Positions 19,939-31,640 are shown, counted from the first letter of the stretch. The stretch is DNA of 64,000 nucleotides from Gigaspora margarita (GCA_009809945.1 WTPW01000160.1:52227-116226); one strand, 5' to 3'. Made by a program: numbers and translations. The notes: generated by a model from the letters alone, not told the origin.

Positions 19939-22520
19939 GAATTACTTTTTATACCCTCAAACTTGCTATTCATATCTACTAGCCTGGCCTCTAACCCTTC
20001 TGACCCAGTCACATGTAATGTAGTACAAACTGAAATCATATAACTATCAAATTCTTGCATTTGTCCAATAGTTAAATTATACAAAAACTGGGTCATGTGA
20101 TCTGGGTAACAATAATAGCAATCAAAATTTGAACCTGAAGTAGGTTCAAATTTAAACTACAAAATAAGTTACCACCAATCAACAATAGTTGCTATATAGT
20201 AAAGTTCAAATTATACTATGTACATCGATTATTATCATTTAAGTAAACTTATTTGGGAGATCAAAATACAAATATAGTAAAATTTTTAGAAAAAATGGAA
20301 ACATTTTATTATTTGAATTTTTAACTTTTATATTTGATGAAAAAATAAAAATTTTTTAAAAAAATATATTTGATGAACGTGAAAATTAAAGGCTAAATAA
20401 GGATGTGGTGACTTAGGGAAGTTGGTAAGTTGTTACCCCCAAGTGGCAAATCTAGGGTTCAAATTCCACTAGCGACGCTTTGAAAAAATAAACCTGTATT
20501 CTGGTAACTGTTTCTCATCGATCGGTTGGGTACATCATCTGTAGGTCTTGGTACACTATCTTAAATAGGAGCTTTCGGGCGCACAAAAAATCCAAGGAAC
20601 TAGAGAAATAGAAACCTATTTGGCAAGCCCCAAGTAAGGAGGTAGCAAAGATCTTTGACAGTGCTACCAAAAGCCAGAATATTGGAAACCAGAGCCAGAG
20701 AATCGGATGACAAGGTTTTCAAGAAGGGGTCCACCAACCTGGCCGCCAGAGTCACACTAGAGGAAAAGGACATATGTTTTGGCAGCATGTGCCAAGAGGA
20801 GGGAGTCCATTTGGCACTTAAAGCCAGGTTGACCAACCCTTTTGGGTTAACTGGTTTGAAAGTTTGGGGATACCGGGGAAGAACTAATAGAAAGGTTGTA
20901 GTAGGTGCTAGGGTCAGAGCGAACCTTACAAGGGCAGAAGTAGGTAACAGTAGTAGTTTAAGGTTAGCCCTGACCACAAGTATATAGGTAAAGCTGTAGT
21001 ATAAGTTACCGAAGTGCAGGTGAATACCTGGGTAGGAAGGTACCACTCTACCAAGTTTCCTGTGAGGATAAACTAGTTCTAAGATCTATGGTCTGGGGTC
21101 TGAACTGACTGTATATGTACTGCAGATACCGGTGAAACAGCTAAGATTGGTCAAAGGAGCTAAAGATCAGAGGGTTTAAATAGACAATTCCTGTAGTTGG
21201 GTTGCAGGTATGGTATCTAGTATGGAACTTTTGGGCGGACTACTTAAATTAGATACCAAAAGTGTACATGTGACTAGTTGTACTCTCATCCAAGTGTAAT
21301 TTCCTGATGTGTAAACTAAATAAATCCTATGCTCCAAGCAGGCACTTTGAAACCAAAAAAAAAAATTAAAGGCTAAATAATAAAATTTTCACCAATTTGT
21401 ATAAAAATTTTATTTTGATCTTCTTAACATATTTACTTAAGCGCTTATGATTGATTTAAATAGTAAAATTTGACTTTACTATATAGCAACTACTTGCAAT
21501 TGCTAAAAATCTCTTTTTCAAAAAGAGGTTTTTAGCGATTGCAAGAAGTTGCTACATAGTAAAGTCCAAATTTTACTATTAAAATTGACTATAAGCGCTT
21601 AAGTAAATACGTTCAAAAGATCAAAATACATATTTTACCAAATTTTTATACAGATCGGAGAACATTTTATTATATAGTCTTTAATTTTTACATTCGTCGA
21701 ATATATTTCTTTAAAAAATTTTTATTTTTTTATTAAACAAAAAGTTACAAATCAATAATAATTTTTTTATGATTTGTATGAAAATTTGGTAGAATATGTA
21801 TTTGGATCTTCTTAACATATTTACTTAAGCGCTTATAATCGATTTAAATAGTAAAATTTGACTTCACTATATAGCAACTACTTGTGATCGCTAAAAAAAC
21901 CTCTTTTGCAAAAAGAAGTTTTTAGCAATCGCAAGTAGATGCTTCATAGTAAAGTCCAGATTTTACTATTTAAATCGATCATAAGCATTTAAGTAAATAT
22001 GTTCAAAAGATCAAAATATATATTTTATCAAATTTTCATACAAATTGAAGAACAGTTTATTATTTAGCCTTTAATTTTTACGTTCATCAAATATATTTCT
22101 TTAAAAATTTTTATTTTTTCATCGAACATAAAAGTTAAAAATTCAAATAATAAAATTTTCTTCAATCTTTCTAAAAATTTTATTGTATTTGTATTTTGAT
22201 CTCTCAAATAAGTTTACTTAAGTGATAATAATCGATTTATATAGTATAATTTGAACTTTACTATGTAGCAACTATTTTTAATCATGGGGTAACTTATTTT
22301 TAGTTTAAATTTGAACCTATACAGGTTCAGATTTTGATTGGTTATTATTGTTTTCCGAATCACGTGTTCTAGTTTTTGTGTAATCTAACTATTGGTCAAA
22401 ATGCAAGAATCTGAAAGTCATATGATCTCAGTTTGTACTATGTTATACATAACTGGTTAAAAGGGTCAGAGGCCGGGCTGGGGGTATGAATAGCAACTTT
22501 GGAAGTATAAAAAGTAATTC
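19939..22520. mobile_element. Large palindromic element (family PAL1), copy 1, with retroposon insertion
   Basis: Outer ends gaattactttttataccctc and its inverse (gaagtataaaaagtaattc). The arms match over more than 400 bp each (cctctaacccttctgaccc... and inverse; gaacctgaagtaggttcaaa...). The centre holds two successive hairpins (21410-21660 and 21800-22030) with gcttatgatygatttaaata arms. A 961-bp retroposon sits at 20401-21361. The copy at 60105-62218 shares arms and the first hairpin. No coding sequence; no TSD could be read at its T/A-rich flanks. Confidence 0.85.
20401..21361 (+). mobile_element. tRNA-headed poly(A) retroposon (family RP1), full-length copy 1
   Basis: Begins ggatgtggtgacttagggaa, has a B-box-like ggttcaaattccac at about 20456 and ends in an A-run at 21354-21361. 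It is flanked by a perfect 19-bp TSD aaaattaaaggctaaataa (20382-20400, 21362-21380). This is the signature of LINE-mediated retroposition by a Pol III-derived element, though ~960 bp is long for a SINE. Other copies: 32156-33138 (full), 41186-41634 and 58900-59209 (5'-truncated). Opposed open frames of 110 and 148 codons here are not clearly protein-coding. Confidence 0.9.
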
Positions 22521-23244
22521 CTTTTATTTAAATTGTTTTTTATTTAAATTATTTTTACTTTTTTTATTTAAGTTTCTTATATTACTACATAAAAATATCC
22601 AGTGGTAATGATTACTAGTTATACAGATTAGATATATCATAACTAATAATAATAAGTTTTTTTTTATTTCTCATCTTTCTTTAGTTTTTTTGTACCTGTA
22701 CTAATATTTAAATTTTTTTTTTAGATAACAATTTTGATTATCATTAGTAGTATTTCTTTTGTTATTGGTATTATTCTCCCTTCACTATTGGTATTTGTCA
22801 CTAGTATTATTAGTTGGCACTTTCATATATTTTTCGTTGCTAGTGGTTTTCAATTTAGTTCTTGTACTTTTTTTTTGGTTTATTAATTCTGAATATTAAC
22901 TTTTTATATTTTCTCCTTTTTAGATTCTTCAGAAACAATTTTAGTGCTTTTTATTATTAACAGATTCATCAAGTAAGTTTGTATTCATATTTGGCTTTGG
23001 CCATACATAAAACTAAGTATTTATTTTCTTTTGTTGTTTTCAGTATTTTCTTATATTGTTTTAAAGGTATTGTTCTGTTGTGTATTTTATCATTAGTATT
23101 AGAGTATTCTGTCATTTATATTAATAAACCATTGTTATATCATGTTGGTGATATTGATATCTTGTGCTATTCTTGGTATTTGTTAATCATTTTGGCATGC
23201 TAGTGCATTTCACTATGTCATTGGTACATTATGTTGGGTTTTTC
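22521..23244. other. T-rich region without identified gene
   Basis: The + strand is strongly T-rich with degenerate ggtattattctcccttcact / attggtatttgtcactagta words at 22740-22830. A 74-codon frame at 22979-23203 is all hydrophobic L/I/Y/F residues, as expected of T-rich DNA, and is not supported as a gene. Confidence 0.4.
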
Positions 23245-23435
23245 ATAAACATAGTATGATAGTTCAAGATACAGCAAGATAGTTAGTATAGGATATAGCA
23301 TTATAGTTATTAGCACAATGCTTTGTATAGGGCATAGCATAATAGTTAGTATGGGATTTAGTATGATAGTTGGAACATAGTGTGATATTGGGATATGGCA
23401 TAATAGTTGAAATGTAGCATAATAGTAGGAATTGT
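23245..23435 (+). repeat. Degenerate minisatellite, ~28-32-bp period
   Basis: Repeated variants of catagcataatagttagtat and gggatttagtatgatagttg run for about seven units. The units differ in length and sequence, so the array is old. Function unknown. Confidence 0.7.
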
Positions 23436-24626
23436 AATTTGTATATATTTTTTGTATTTTTTTTTAATTTTTTTTTTGTATTTTGTAATAAATTAAATTG
23501 TTAAAATATATAAATATTTGAATTTATTGTAGCATTTAATATTTAGACAACATGTTTTTTGACTTAAAAACTTTTTTTAAAATGTGCTTATTAAAGTAAC
23601 TGTGCTTTTATAAAGATATTTTTTTTATATGTTTAATAGTAAATTAACTTTAACAAAAATGTGATATAGAAAGAGGTTTTTATATAATATGATTGTAGGA
23701 GAGATGATCTTATGGTAGGTCGACTGTAGTAATTTTTTATTACTCACTTTGTAGATTTGTGCAGATTTTTATTAATTACAATTTTAAAAAATTTGCACTA
23801 TATTTATTTACCTGATACTAAATGGTATAATTTAGTTTTTAACAAATTACTATAAAATTTATATGTAATAATCCAACTTTTAGCAAATTTACTTGATTTT
23901 AGAAGTAGCAAAAACATCTAAATTCATACAGATCAGTTATAACCTATATGAGAGATATCCAGGGTTCTATAAAAAAAGTGCAGTAAATCATATAATTTTT
24001 TAGAAAAGAAGAAGGGTCCCTATTAATTAGCATGAGAAACTTTCCCATTTTTCAGAAATATATAGTTTATTATAGCCAATTAAAACCCATTATGACATAG
24101 ACACATGATCTTACTTTTAGATATTTGTTGAACAAGATAGCTAATAGCAAGTGTAGTCTGTATATTATAATTTCTTAAAAGAATCGTGTTGTAGAAGAAT
24201 CATATTACTTATTTAAGCAACAATAGCAACTTTTACAACTATATAAATGTTATTTAAAAAATTTTTTTAATTACAAGTTATATAATTTCTAATAGTACTT
24301 AATACGGCTAATAAAACTATACTATAGTACTACTATAGTATTATACATATAAAATGAATTTGTTAAATTAACTATCTTCTAATTATATATAGCTCTTAAA
24401 AAAACACCTGTAAAATTTATAAATAAAATGAGTTAATTATTTAAATAAAAAAAACTGAAAAAAAACAAAGTTAAACTCTACGAATTAAATAGTATAATAT
24501 ATTTTTATTGTTTGCTACTATATGGTAGATAATACTTCAACTCTTCATAGAATTACCTTTAGTTATGCGATGCAAGGCGATGCAACTTTATTTTTTTGAC
24601 AAGACACTTATTAGAAAGGACAACAC
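23436..24626. other. AT-rich DNA with a partial M2 MITE end
   Basis: At about 23935-23985 tataacctatatgagagata then tccagggttct matches one terminus of MITE M2, without a partner. Around 24290-24350 a small imperfect palindrome (actatactatagtactacta) is present. Nothing else is recognisable. Confidence 0.4.
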
Positions 24627-24929
24627 TAGGGCATAGGATCGATTTTCTGTTCACGTGATCTTCTGACCTAAATTAGCCAATTAAAATCAGGATCAGGTGT
24701 AACATAACATAAACACAAATGTTCACTTTGCAAAAATCATATTTTTCACAAGATTTAGACTAGCAAACTGTTTTTCTAGCATAGCAAAAAAGTTTCTTTG
24801 CACAATTTTGTCATATAATGACCTTTTAACCACTAGCATGAACCCAAACCCTAATGTAAATTAATTTTTTTCTCAAAAAACAATTTATGTCAGAAGATCA
24901 CATGAACAGAAAATCAATTCTACACCCTG
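24627..24929. mobile_element. 303-bp MITE-like element (family M9)
   Basis: Ends TAGGGCATAGGATCGATTTT and the inverted CAGGGTGTAGAATTGATTTT, continuing as a shared tctgttca.gtgatcttctga. The right inner part contains tgaacccaaaccctaatg. I could not assign a TSD. Confidence 0.65.
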
Positions 24930-25129
24930 TCAAAGTCTATTAGAAAGTTATTCTATTAGTAAAGTATTATGTCAATAGTTGATTTTTTTAAGTTTACTAA
25001 TATCCAAAACTTTCAGCTTTACATTACTGTAAATGTTTGAAAATAAGCTACTACCTAGGGGTTAGTAAAATTATTAGGGACAACTCCAATATTATACAAG
25101 TTTAATAGTAATATGAAAATTGTTTTTTT
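24930..25129. other. Spacer, nothing recognised
   Basis: A+T-rich, no frames or repeats recognised. Confidence 0.3.
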
Positions 25130-26170
25130 TTTTTAAGCTTTGACAATCCTGCTTTTATTTATTTAGGAAGAATGTGCAAAAATATATATACACTATTTCG
25201 ATTTACAATGGCTGCTACCAAAACCCTCCTTTCTCAAATAAAAATACTCATGCTACTTAATGTCTGCTAAGTACGATCTGCCACAACATCAAGTTTTCTC
25301 CCATAGAGGCATGCAACTCTCTGCACGTGCTCTCCCATGATCACTGATTGACTGCTATTAGCCTTGTCAAAATTGCCAGTTTCTTTAAATCCTCCTCACC
25401 TAGCTTCGTTAATGATAAGATTTCAATCCAAACAAAAAAGAAGAAACAGTACAAAAGAAATTTAAAAGGAAAAGTAAAAAATGGGGGTAATACTACACAA
25501 CCTAAATAAAGACCAAATACAACAAAAAGAAGAGAAGTAAGATGAGAAAGACAAAGAAGAAAGAAACAAATCTATAACAAACACAAATAAAAATATGTGA
25601 AAGTAAAAATTATATAATACTGTATAGAAACTCTACCAAAGTATTATATGTAAAATATGATGCAGAGAAACATATACTAAAATACTACGCCTATTTAAGC
25701 ATTGAAAGAAATTTCTACGAATATTCCAAAACAATCTCTGATACGTCATTCATCGTTTACATTGCAGCAAAATGATCACTTGTGATGTCGACACCAATTA
25801 GGAAGGTGCAATCCCAAATTAGAAGGAGTAAACACTGCCAATCTTCTGGAGGGGGTAAGCTAAATTGCTCACTTTTTGGCAAAATTTCGAAAACTCCAAA
25901 GAGGAAAGCCGAAAGGACCAACTTGTGAAGGAAAGAAAGAGTATTTGCTATACAAAATAATATATTTAACCAAAAGTATGCTTCTACTAAAGTTTCCACT
26001 CCTTTTGACAAAAACTTTAGAGTATGGGGGCTCTACTATGTTTTCTGTAGTACCAGAGTCTTCTACCGGGGAGTCAAACCCAAAAGGAGAACTCTCTTTT
26101 AACTCTATTTTAGTTATCTAAACATTCGATCTGGAACTCTGGTTCCCAGTTGCTTCAAGGTAAAGTTTTG
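25130..26170 (-). pseudogene. Gene- or retrocopy-like segment of lower A+T content, minus strand
   Basis: Read on the minus strand this ends in an A-run (complement of 25127-25138) preceded by a stop-free stretch ending LGEEDLKKLAILTRLIAVNQ* (about 25440-25345) and a 3'-UTR-like region, which resembles a polyadenylated transcript end. Upstream, 26011-25757 (minus) encodes 84 residues with SLPPPEDWQCLLLLIWDC; the overlapping plus-strand frame 25876-26121 has 81 residues ending STGESNPKGELSFNSILVI. Only one strand can be right and neither matches a family I know. Alternatives: processed pseudogene, 3' end of a LINE, or unique host DNA. Confidence 0.35.
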
Positions 26171-26589
26171 TTATGTACAAATATAATAATTGTATAGTTG
26201 TCATAGGTTGGTGATTATGAAAAAGTTGGTACGAGGAATCGTCAGAAAGAGTTGTCCATGCGAAAATTGTTGTTTTATATAAAAATCATATAAATTCATA
26301 TATATGTGTTTGATTGGTCAAAGTCTTGATTGTTAATTTTTTTTAGAAATAACTGTTTACTGGGATTTCTTTTTTTTCAAAACTCAAAATAGACAAAAGT
26401 AAATAATTAATCATAAAGAACTTTTATAGCTGCTCTTTTATTGTTAAAAAAACTGAATCATATATTCATATAAGATAAAAAAAATGAAGGTAAAAGATTA
26501 TATATACAACTCAAAGTCTATAAACTGTTTTAAACTGTTTTTATTTTAATTACTTAAAAGCCAAACTAGTTGGAGTTAACATAAGGTTT
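26171..26589. other. Spacer, nothing recognised
   Basis: No repeat or frame recognised before the satellite array. Confidence 0.3.
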
Positions 26590-28376
26590 TATTTTTTTAT
26601 AGTAGCAAAATCTTTCGAAAGATCTTGCAAACTTGTGAAATTTTTTGAAAGAACTTGCAAACTGCAGGTTTCAAAATATTTCAGAAGTAATTTTAAAAAT
26701 ACTTTAGTTTGAAATAATTCAAAATATTTTTAAAATATTTTAGACCTAGAAAACCAAGCTAAATGAGTATATCTGTAACATGTTCATACCAAGGACATAT
26801 TGGACTATATTTTTGAAGTATTTCAAAAATATTTCAAAATATTTCAAAATTTTGTATAATGTTACAAGATCAGATTAGATCTTTTATAAATTAGATCTTT
26901 TTTTAGTTTGTTTTTTAATTTTGTTTTGTTTTTCTTTTATTTATTTATTTTTTTAATTTTTATATTAGCAAAATCTTTGAAAGATCTTGCAAACCTGTAA
27001 AAACTTTTGGCGAACTACAATATAATTTGAAATATTTTGCAAAAAATATTTTTTGAAATATTTTATTTCAAAATAATTCAAAATATTTTCAATTATTTTA
27101 GATCTAAAAAACCAAGCTAAATCAGTATATCTGTAACCTGAATCATATCAAAGGCATATTGGACTATATTTTCAAAATATTTTAAAATATTTTGAAATAT
27201 TTCAAAATTTTGTATGATGTTACAAGATCAGATTAGATCTTTTATAAATTAGATCTTTTTTCATTTTGTTTTTTAATTTTGTTTTGTTTTTCTTTTATTT
27301 ATTTAATTTTTTAATTTTTATAGTGGTGAAATCTTTTAAAAGATCTTGCAAACCTGTGAAAACTTAGGGCGAACTGCAATATAATTCAAAATATTTTACA
27401 AAAAATATTTTTTGAAATATATTATTTTAAAATAATTCAAAATATTTTCAATTATATTAGATCTAGAAAACCAAGCTAGATTAGTATATCTATAACCTAG
27501 ATCATATCAAGGGCGTATTGGACTATATTTTCAAAATATTTTGAAATATTTTGAAATATTTTGAAATTTTTATAATGTTACAAGATTAGATTAGATCTTT
27601 TATAAATTAGATTTTTTTTTGTTTTGTTTTTTAATTTCATTTTGTTTTCTTTTATTTATTTATTTTTTTAATTTTTATAGTGGAAAATCTTTAAAAGATC
27701 TTGTGAACCTGTGAAAACTTTTGATGAACTGCAATATAATTTGAAATATTTTGCAAAAAATATTTTTTGAAATATTTTATTTTGAAATAATTCAAAATAT
27801 TTTCAATTATTTTAGATCTCGGAAACCAAGCTGAATTAGTATATCTGTAACCTGGATTATATCAAGGGCGGATTGGACTATATTTTTGAAATATTTCAAA
27901 ATATTTTAAAATATTTCAAAATTTTGTATGATGTTACAAGATCAGATTAGATCTTTATAAATTAGATCTTTTTTCATTTTGTTTTTTGATTTTGATTTGT
28001 TTTTCTTTTATTTATTTATTTTTTTAATTTTTATAGTAGTGAAATCTTTCAAAAAATCTTGCGAACCTATGAAAACTTTTGGGAACTGCAATATATTTCA
28101 CAAAAAATAATTTTTGAAATATTTTATTTTGAAATAATTCAAAATATTTTTAATTATTTTAGACCTAGAAAACCAAACTAGGTCAGTATATCTGTAACCT
28201 GAATCATATCAAGGACATATTGGACTATATTTTTGAAATTTTTTGAAATTTTTTGAGATATTTTGAAATATTTAAATTTTGTATTGTGTTACAAAATCAG
28301 ATTAGATCTTTTATAAATTAGATCTTTTTTCATTTTGTTTTTTAATTTTATTTTGTTTTTCTTTTATTTATTTATT
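26590..28376 (-). repeat. Five-unit satellite-like array, ~355-364-bp monomer
   Basis: Monomers start at about 26603, 26967, 27325, 27682 and 28037, each with a gcaaaatctttcgaaagatc-type palindromic head, aaaatatttt/gaaatattt words, agatctagaaaaccaagcta, gtatatctgtaacctg, tattggactatattttc and ttacaagatcagattagatc. The same monomer occurs at the end of RF1 copies A, C, D and E, usually once or twice, so this is a local amplification of the RF1 tail. The last unit runs into the SINE insertion. Orientation is minus relative to copies A, C and D. Confidence 0.85.
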
Positions 28377-28393
28377 TTTTTAATTTTTTTTGT

Positions 28394-28908
28394 TTTTTTT
28401 TTAACGTTTTACAACTGAGACCATGCCTCCGTTCCGTTTATTAATTAATGAAATTACATATTAAATAAGTATACATATAATAGGTACAACATTAATAGGA
28501 GGGGAAGAAAGGCTCGGGCTACTTTACCCGAGGCCTAAAGTTAGCTATGGTAGGACAACCAGTCCTATATAGTCTTAATTTCCAAGTTTTAACTCCGGAC
28601 TTCGGAATCCTACCGACCAACCTGGCCCTAGTCTCCGGAAAACNCCGCCAGGAGTTCGTGACNTGATCTTCACTACGTCTCGTGACTTCGGTTAGACAAA
28701 TCGTTGATCCAAACTAACAAGTTAAGCCACACTAGGTTTGTTACACCAATTACTTCATTAAGTCCATCTGTAGATGTCCCGGGTCCCTGGTTCCACAGTG
28801 TTGCACTTCCCTAATAAGAATTAGCGTTCGCCGCCAATGGGACTCGAACCGGCAATCTTACGATTTGTGACCTCGGAGCGTAACCGCTACGCTAACGGAC
28901 CCGAGGTC
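28394..28908 (-). mobile_element. tRNA-derived SINE, 515 bp
   Basis: On the minus strand the element begins just inside 28908 with gggtccgttagcgtagcggt, containing a good Pol III A box, and about 45 bases later has ggttcgagtcc, a canonical B box. It runs to an A-rich tail at 28402-28394. A 17-bp TSD tttttaattttttttgt flanks it (28377-28393, 28909-28925), and RF1 copy D near 36165 shows the unoccupied site. The cloverleaf is degenerate (T stem and acceptor do not pair), so it is not a tRNA gene; a CAC anticodon-loop position hints at tRNA-Val ancestry. Two Ns lie at 28644 and 28663. Confidence 0.92.
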
Positions 28909-28925
28909 TTTTTAATTTTTTTTGT

Positions 28926-29633
28926 ACTTTACAAAAATTAGTTTTTTGCAAGAAACCCAACAACTATTTGGTACTTTGCAAGAACACCAATTTGATTTTG
29001 TGCACCAACTCAGACTTCTGATACTTTGCAAGAACACAACTGATTTTTCCAGCAATTTTTAAATTTCCAAGAATGCTTCTTTAAAGAGATGATTTAGTTT
29101 GGCACAAGTTTTCACAAGTTTTTGCAAAGTTTCATTTTTTTTAATTTTTTGTTTGATATTGTTTGTTTTTTGGTTTTTTTTTTAAACTTTTTTTATTAAT
29201 TTATTTTATTCTGGCACTTTGTGAAAACACTAACTTCTTTAGCACTTTGCAAGAACATACTAAATTGCTCTAGCCTGTTTTTTAGAAGTGTTTCAAAAAA
29301 AGAGAGAAGTGAAGGTGATAGTCAAAACAAAAGAGATAGCTGAAGCAAAAACAATAGTTAAAACAAAGAAGAAAGATAATAGCTAACTGTAGGGTGTGTG
29401 AAAATAAGTATGTAGAGTTAGTTTTTTATTTTTTTTTACAAATAGCAATAGAATTAGATACAACAAAGTGCGAAAGTAGTTAAAATAATATGTAATAATA
29501 TAAAAGTAATACTGTAAAAAATATATAATAATTAAAATATAATATATAATAAATATGTTTAATTTAAAAATGTAATATATATAATATATAGTGATAATAA
29601 AAAAATATAAAATTTTATATTAAATTATAAAAA
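28926..29633 (-). repeat. RF1 dispersed repeat, copy B remainder
   Basis: Continues after the SINE TSD with gtactttacaaaaattagtt and repeated tactttgcaagaacacc (the complement of the cttgcaaagtgcc motif), through gatagctaactgtagggtg, to aaattttatattaaattata at the TSD of the next element. Matches the inverse of 35600-36170. Confidence 0.75.
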
Positions 29634-29851
29634 GGGATTTATTTTATAGTGCTATGGCATTATAATGCCATAGCACTATAGTGCTATGGTTTTATATATA
29701 ATTTATTTTATATAATTTCTATATTGTGTGTGAGTCTTGTGAACGAATTGGTAATGCAAATGATGCCACGTGGACAGGTGATCAGTGCATGATCAGGTTA
29801 GAGTGTAGCAGAGCAGATCGTATAGTATAGGAAATTAGCAAATCCGTATAA

Positions 29852-30200
29852 GGTATTTTGCAGATCAGTATGGTATTGGTGAGCAGATCCGTATAGTATA
29901 GGCCAAATTTAAGATCTATACTATACCGATCAGCCATAATTCCTAACCCTAACCCTAATATATATCACACCAGATCAGTATAGTGTAGATTTAAAAATTC
30001 GTCCTATACTATACGTTGATTTGCTCACCTATACTATACTGATCTGCAAAATACCTGTACAGTATAGGCCGAATTTATAATCTATACTATACCAATTAGT
30101 TATAATTCCTAACCCTAACCCTAATATATATTACATCAGATCAGTATATATTGTGCTTTAAAAATTCGGCCCATACTACTCATCTATACTATAATGATCT
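29852..30200. mobile_element. Nested copies of a palindromic MITE with a telomere-like core (family M10)
   Basis: The inner copy (about 29853-30054) has ends AGGTATTTTGCAGATCAGTA and its near-exact inverse; the core reads cctaaccctaaccctaatat. It splits an outer copy whose right part (30055-30200) repeats the same order and the same core at 30106-30126. Both have long tatactatac words in each arm. The telomere-like motif belongs to the MITE and is not a chromosome-end remnant. Confidence 0.75.
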
Positions 30201-30660
30201 GTGAAATACCTAGGATTATGCGATAAGGTAAATTATGCGAGGTCAAATTATGTGAATTATGCGATTTCTTATTTGAATTTTTGCCTGTCCAATACCATTT
30301 CCACTAATCATATTTCTTTAATTACGCAAAGCATATGCGATGCATATTATGCTTTCGCAGAATTCTAAACATCCTAGATCAGGTGCAACAAAGCATGGCA
30401 GACTATTGTTTGTTCCAATCTTGTGCACGTGACTTCAATGTCTGTTTTCCAGTTTACACTGATAAAGCCGTGTTTATGAATATAGCAGTAAATTACTTCA
30501 CCCAATATTTCTGCCATTCAACCCAAAAATTACTTGCTAGAAGAACCATACATGCATGCAATATTTTCCATTGTCAATAATGAATGCTTTGATTACACAG
30601 TAAAAACAAAAGTAATATGGGCATGATACAAGATTTCTCATTATCCATGACTATGATGAT
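30201..30660 (+). other. Interior with GATTATGCGAT fragment and a short open frame
   Basis: 30205-30360 holds tgcgat/attatgcg words related to the ends of the MITE at 61630-62072, probably a truncated relative. The frame 30335-30580 (81 codons, Cys- and Phe-containing, MADYCLFQSCARDFNVCFPV) has mixed composition but no recognised family. Confidence 0.35.
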
Positions 30661-30786
30661 TAGTGATTCAGTAGAATCGTCCCAATAACTGCTGTAACTA
30701 GTTATGGCATATTTTTTAGCTAGCTATAGCTTAAACCATAATATCATTGGGAGGGACATCATTGGAACGATTCTACTGCATCACTA
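30661..30786. mobile_element. 126-bp MITE (family M3), copy 2
   Basis: Ends TAGTGATTCAGTAGAATCGT and the inverted TAGTGATGCAGTAGAATCGT match the copy at 7992-8126. The 8 bases on the two sides (ATGATGAT, ATAATATG) do not agree, so the TSD is lost or the copy rearranged. Confidence 0.75.
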
Positions 30787-30995
30787 ATAATATGATGACA
30801 CGAGCTAACCTGACAAAACAGAAAGTCTTGCCACACTAATAAAAAATACTGGGGAAACAATTTTACCTTTAGGACCTTCTTCACATGGACCCTAAGCTAA
30901 CTCTAACCTTGATAATATTTAATTTAATTTTGTGATGTAACAAGTATTAAGCATTCTCTATTTTTATTAACTGTTAACGATTACAAATATATATA

Positions 30996-31150
30996 CAGTA
31001 TAACCTCAAAAAATGAACCTCAATTAGCCGAATAAGCCACTATAACGAAGAATTTTTTTGCTTAAAATTATAGATTCATTATAGTAAGGTACTTAATATA
31101 TTGAACCAAAAACTCCAACTCCAGTGCTTCGTTATATCGAGGTTAGACTA
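30996..31150. mobile_element. 155-bp pogo/Tc1-like MITE (family M11)
   Basis: Ends CAGTATAACCTC and the inverted TAGTCTAACCTCGATATAAC with TA on both sides (30994-30995, 31151-31152). The CAGT..AACCTC terminus and TA target are typical of pogo/Fot1-type mariner elements. Related members are at 40972, 42078 and 52423. Confidence 0.75.
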
Positions 31151-31199
31151 TATGTTAAAACAACTTGCAATATCTATTAACTATTCTAAATCCTATCTA

Positions 31200-31640
31200 C
31201 TAAATTTTTAATGCACTAGCAAACCATAAATCTAACTACAACTTTAACTATACGCTGACGAAAGCCAAGGGCAATAATGTCACCACCATAATAACCAAAA
31301 AAACCTTCCTATAGAGACTAAGTAAGACTCAGCATAGTGTATCACCAACAGTACCAAAACTCCAAAATCTTATCAACGGTACCAACAACATAACACCACG
31401 TCAATGTAGCAATGATGTGAGAAACTACAACGCCAAAATCGATCACCAAGAACAGCACACCAAAAGCAATAACGTCAACGATAAGTTACTTGCACACAAC
31501 ACCAAAAACGATTGCTCCTGTGATGACAACACCAAGAACTATGATGCCAAGAATGATGACACTGTGCATGGCGACACCAAAAATGGTAATACAAATGATG
31601 AAATTACCTATAGCCTAAAGAAAAAAATATTTTAGTATGT
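31200..31640 (+). repeat. A/C-rich degenerate repeat with 72-codon open frame
   Basis: From 31290 the + strand is built of caccaagaac, gatgccaagaatgatgacac and similar units, giving an N/D/K-rich frame (31417-31635) with DTKN/AKNDD repeats. Similar degenerate units (complement, ggtgtcatcactgg) occur at 47905-48010. It looks like a decayed trinucleotide-based array, not a gene. Confidence 0.5.

Noticed and set aside
20600-21046. 148-codon minus-strand and 110-codon plus-strand frames inside the RP1 retroposon
   Set aside because: The second full-length copy does not preserve them; the element is defined by a tRNA-like head, A-tail and TSD.
22979-23203. 74-codon membrane protein
   Set aside because: Composition (L, I, F, Y, S) is that expected from T-rich DNA; there is no conserved neighbour or start context.
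26590-28376. CRISPR-like array (regular repeats)
   Set aside because: Units are ~357 bp, wholly repetitive without unique spacers, and the context is eukaryotic transposon-rich DNA.
28830-28905. Functional tRNA gene on the minus strand
   Set aside because: A and B boxes are good but the T stem and acceptor stem do not pair, and it is the head of a 515-bp SINE with a TSD.
29942-30126. Interstitial telomere or chromosome-fusion point
   Set aside because: The CCTAACCCTAA motif is short, occurs at the same place in two nested MITE copies, and belongs to the MITE.
31417-31635. 72-codon N/D-rich protein
   Set aside because: The frame comes from a degenerate A/C-rich repeat within a non-autonomous element; similar repeats elsewhere are not in the same frame.
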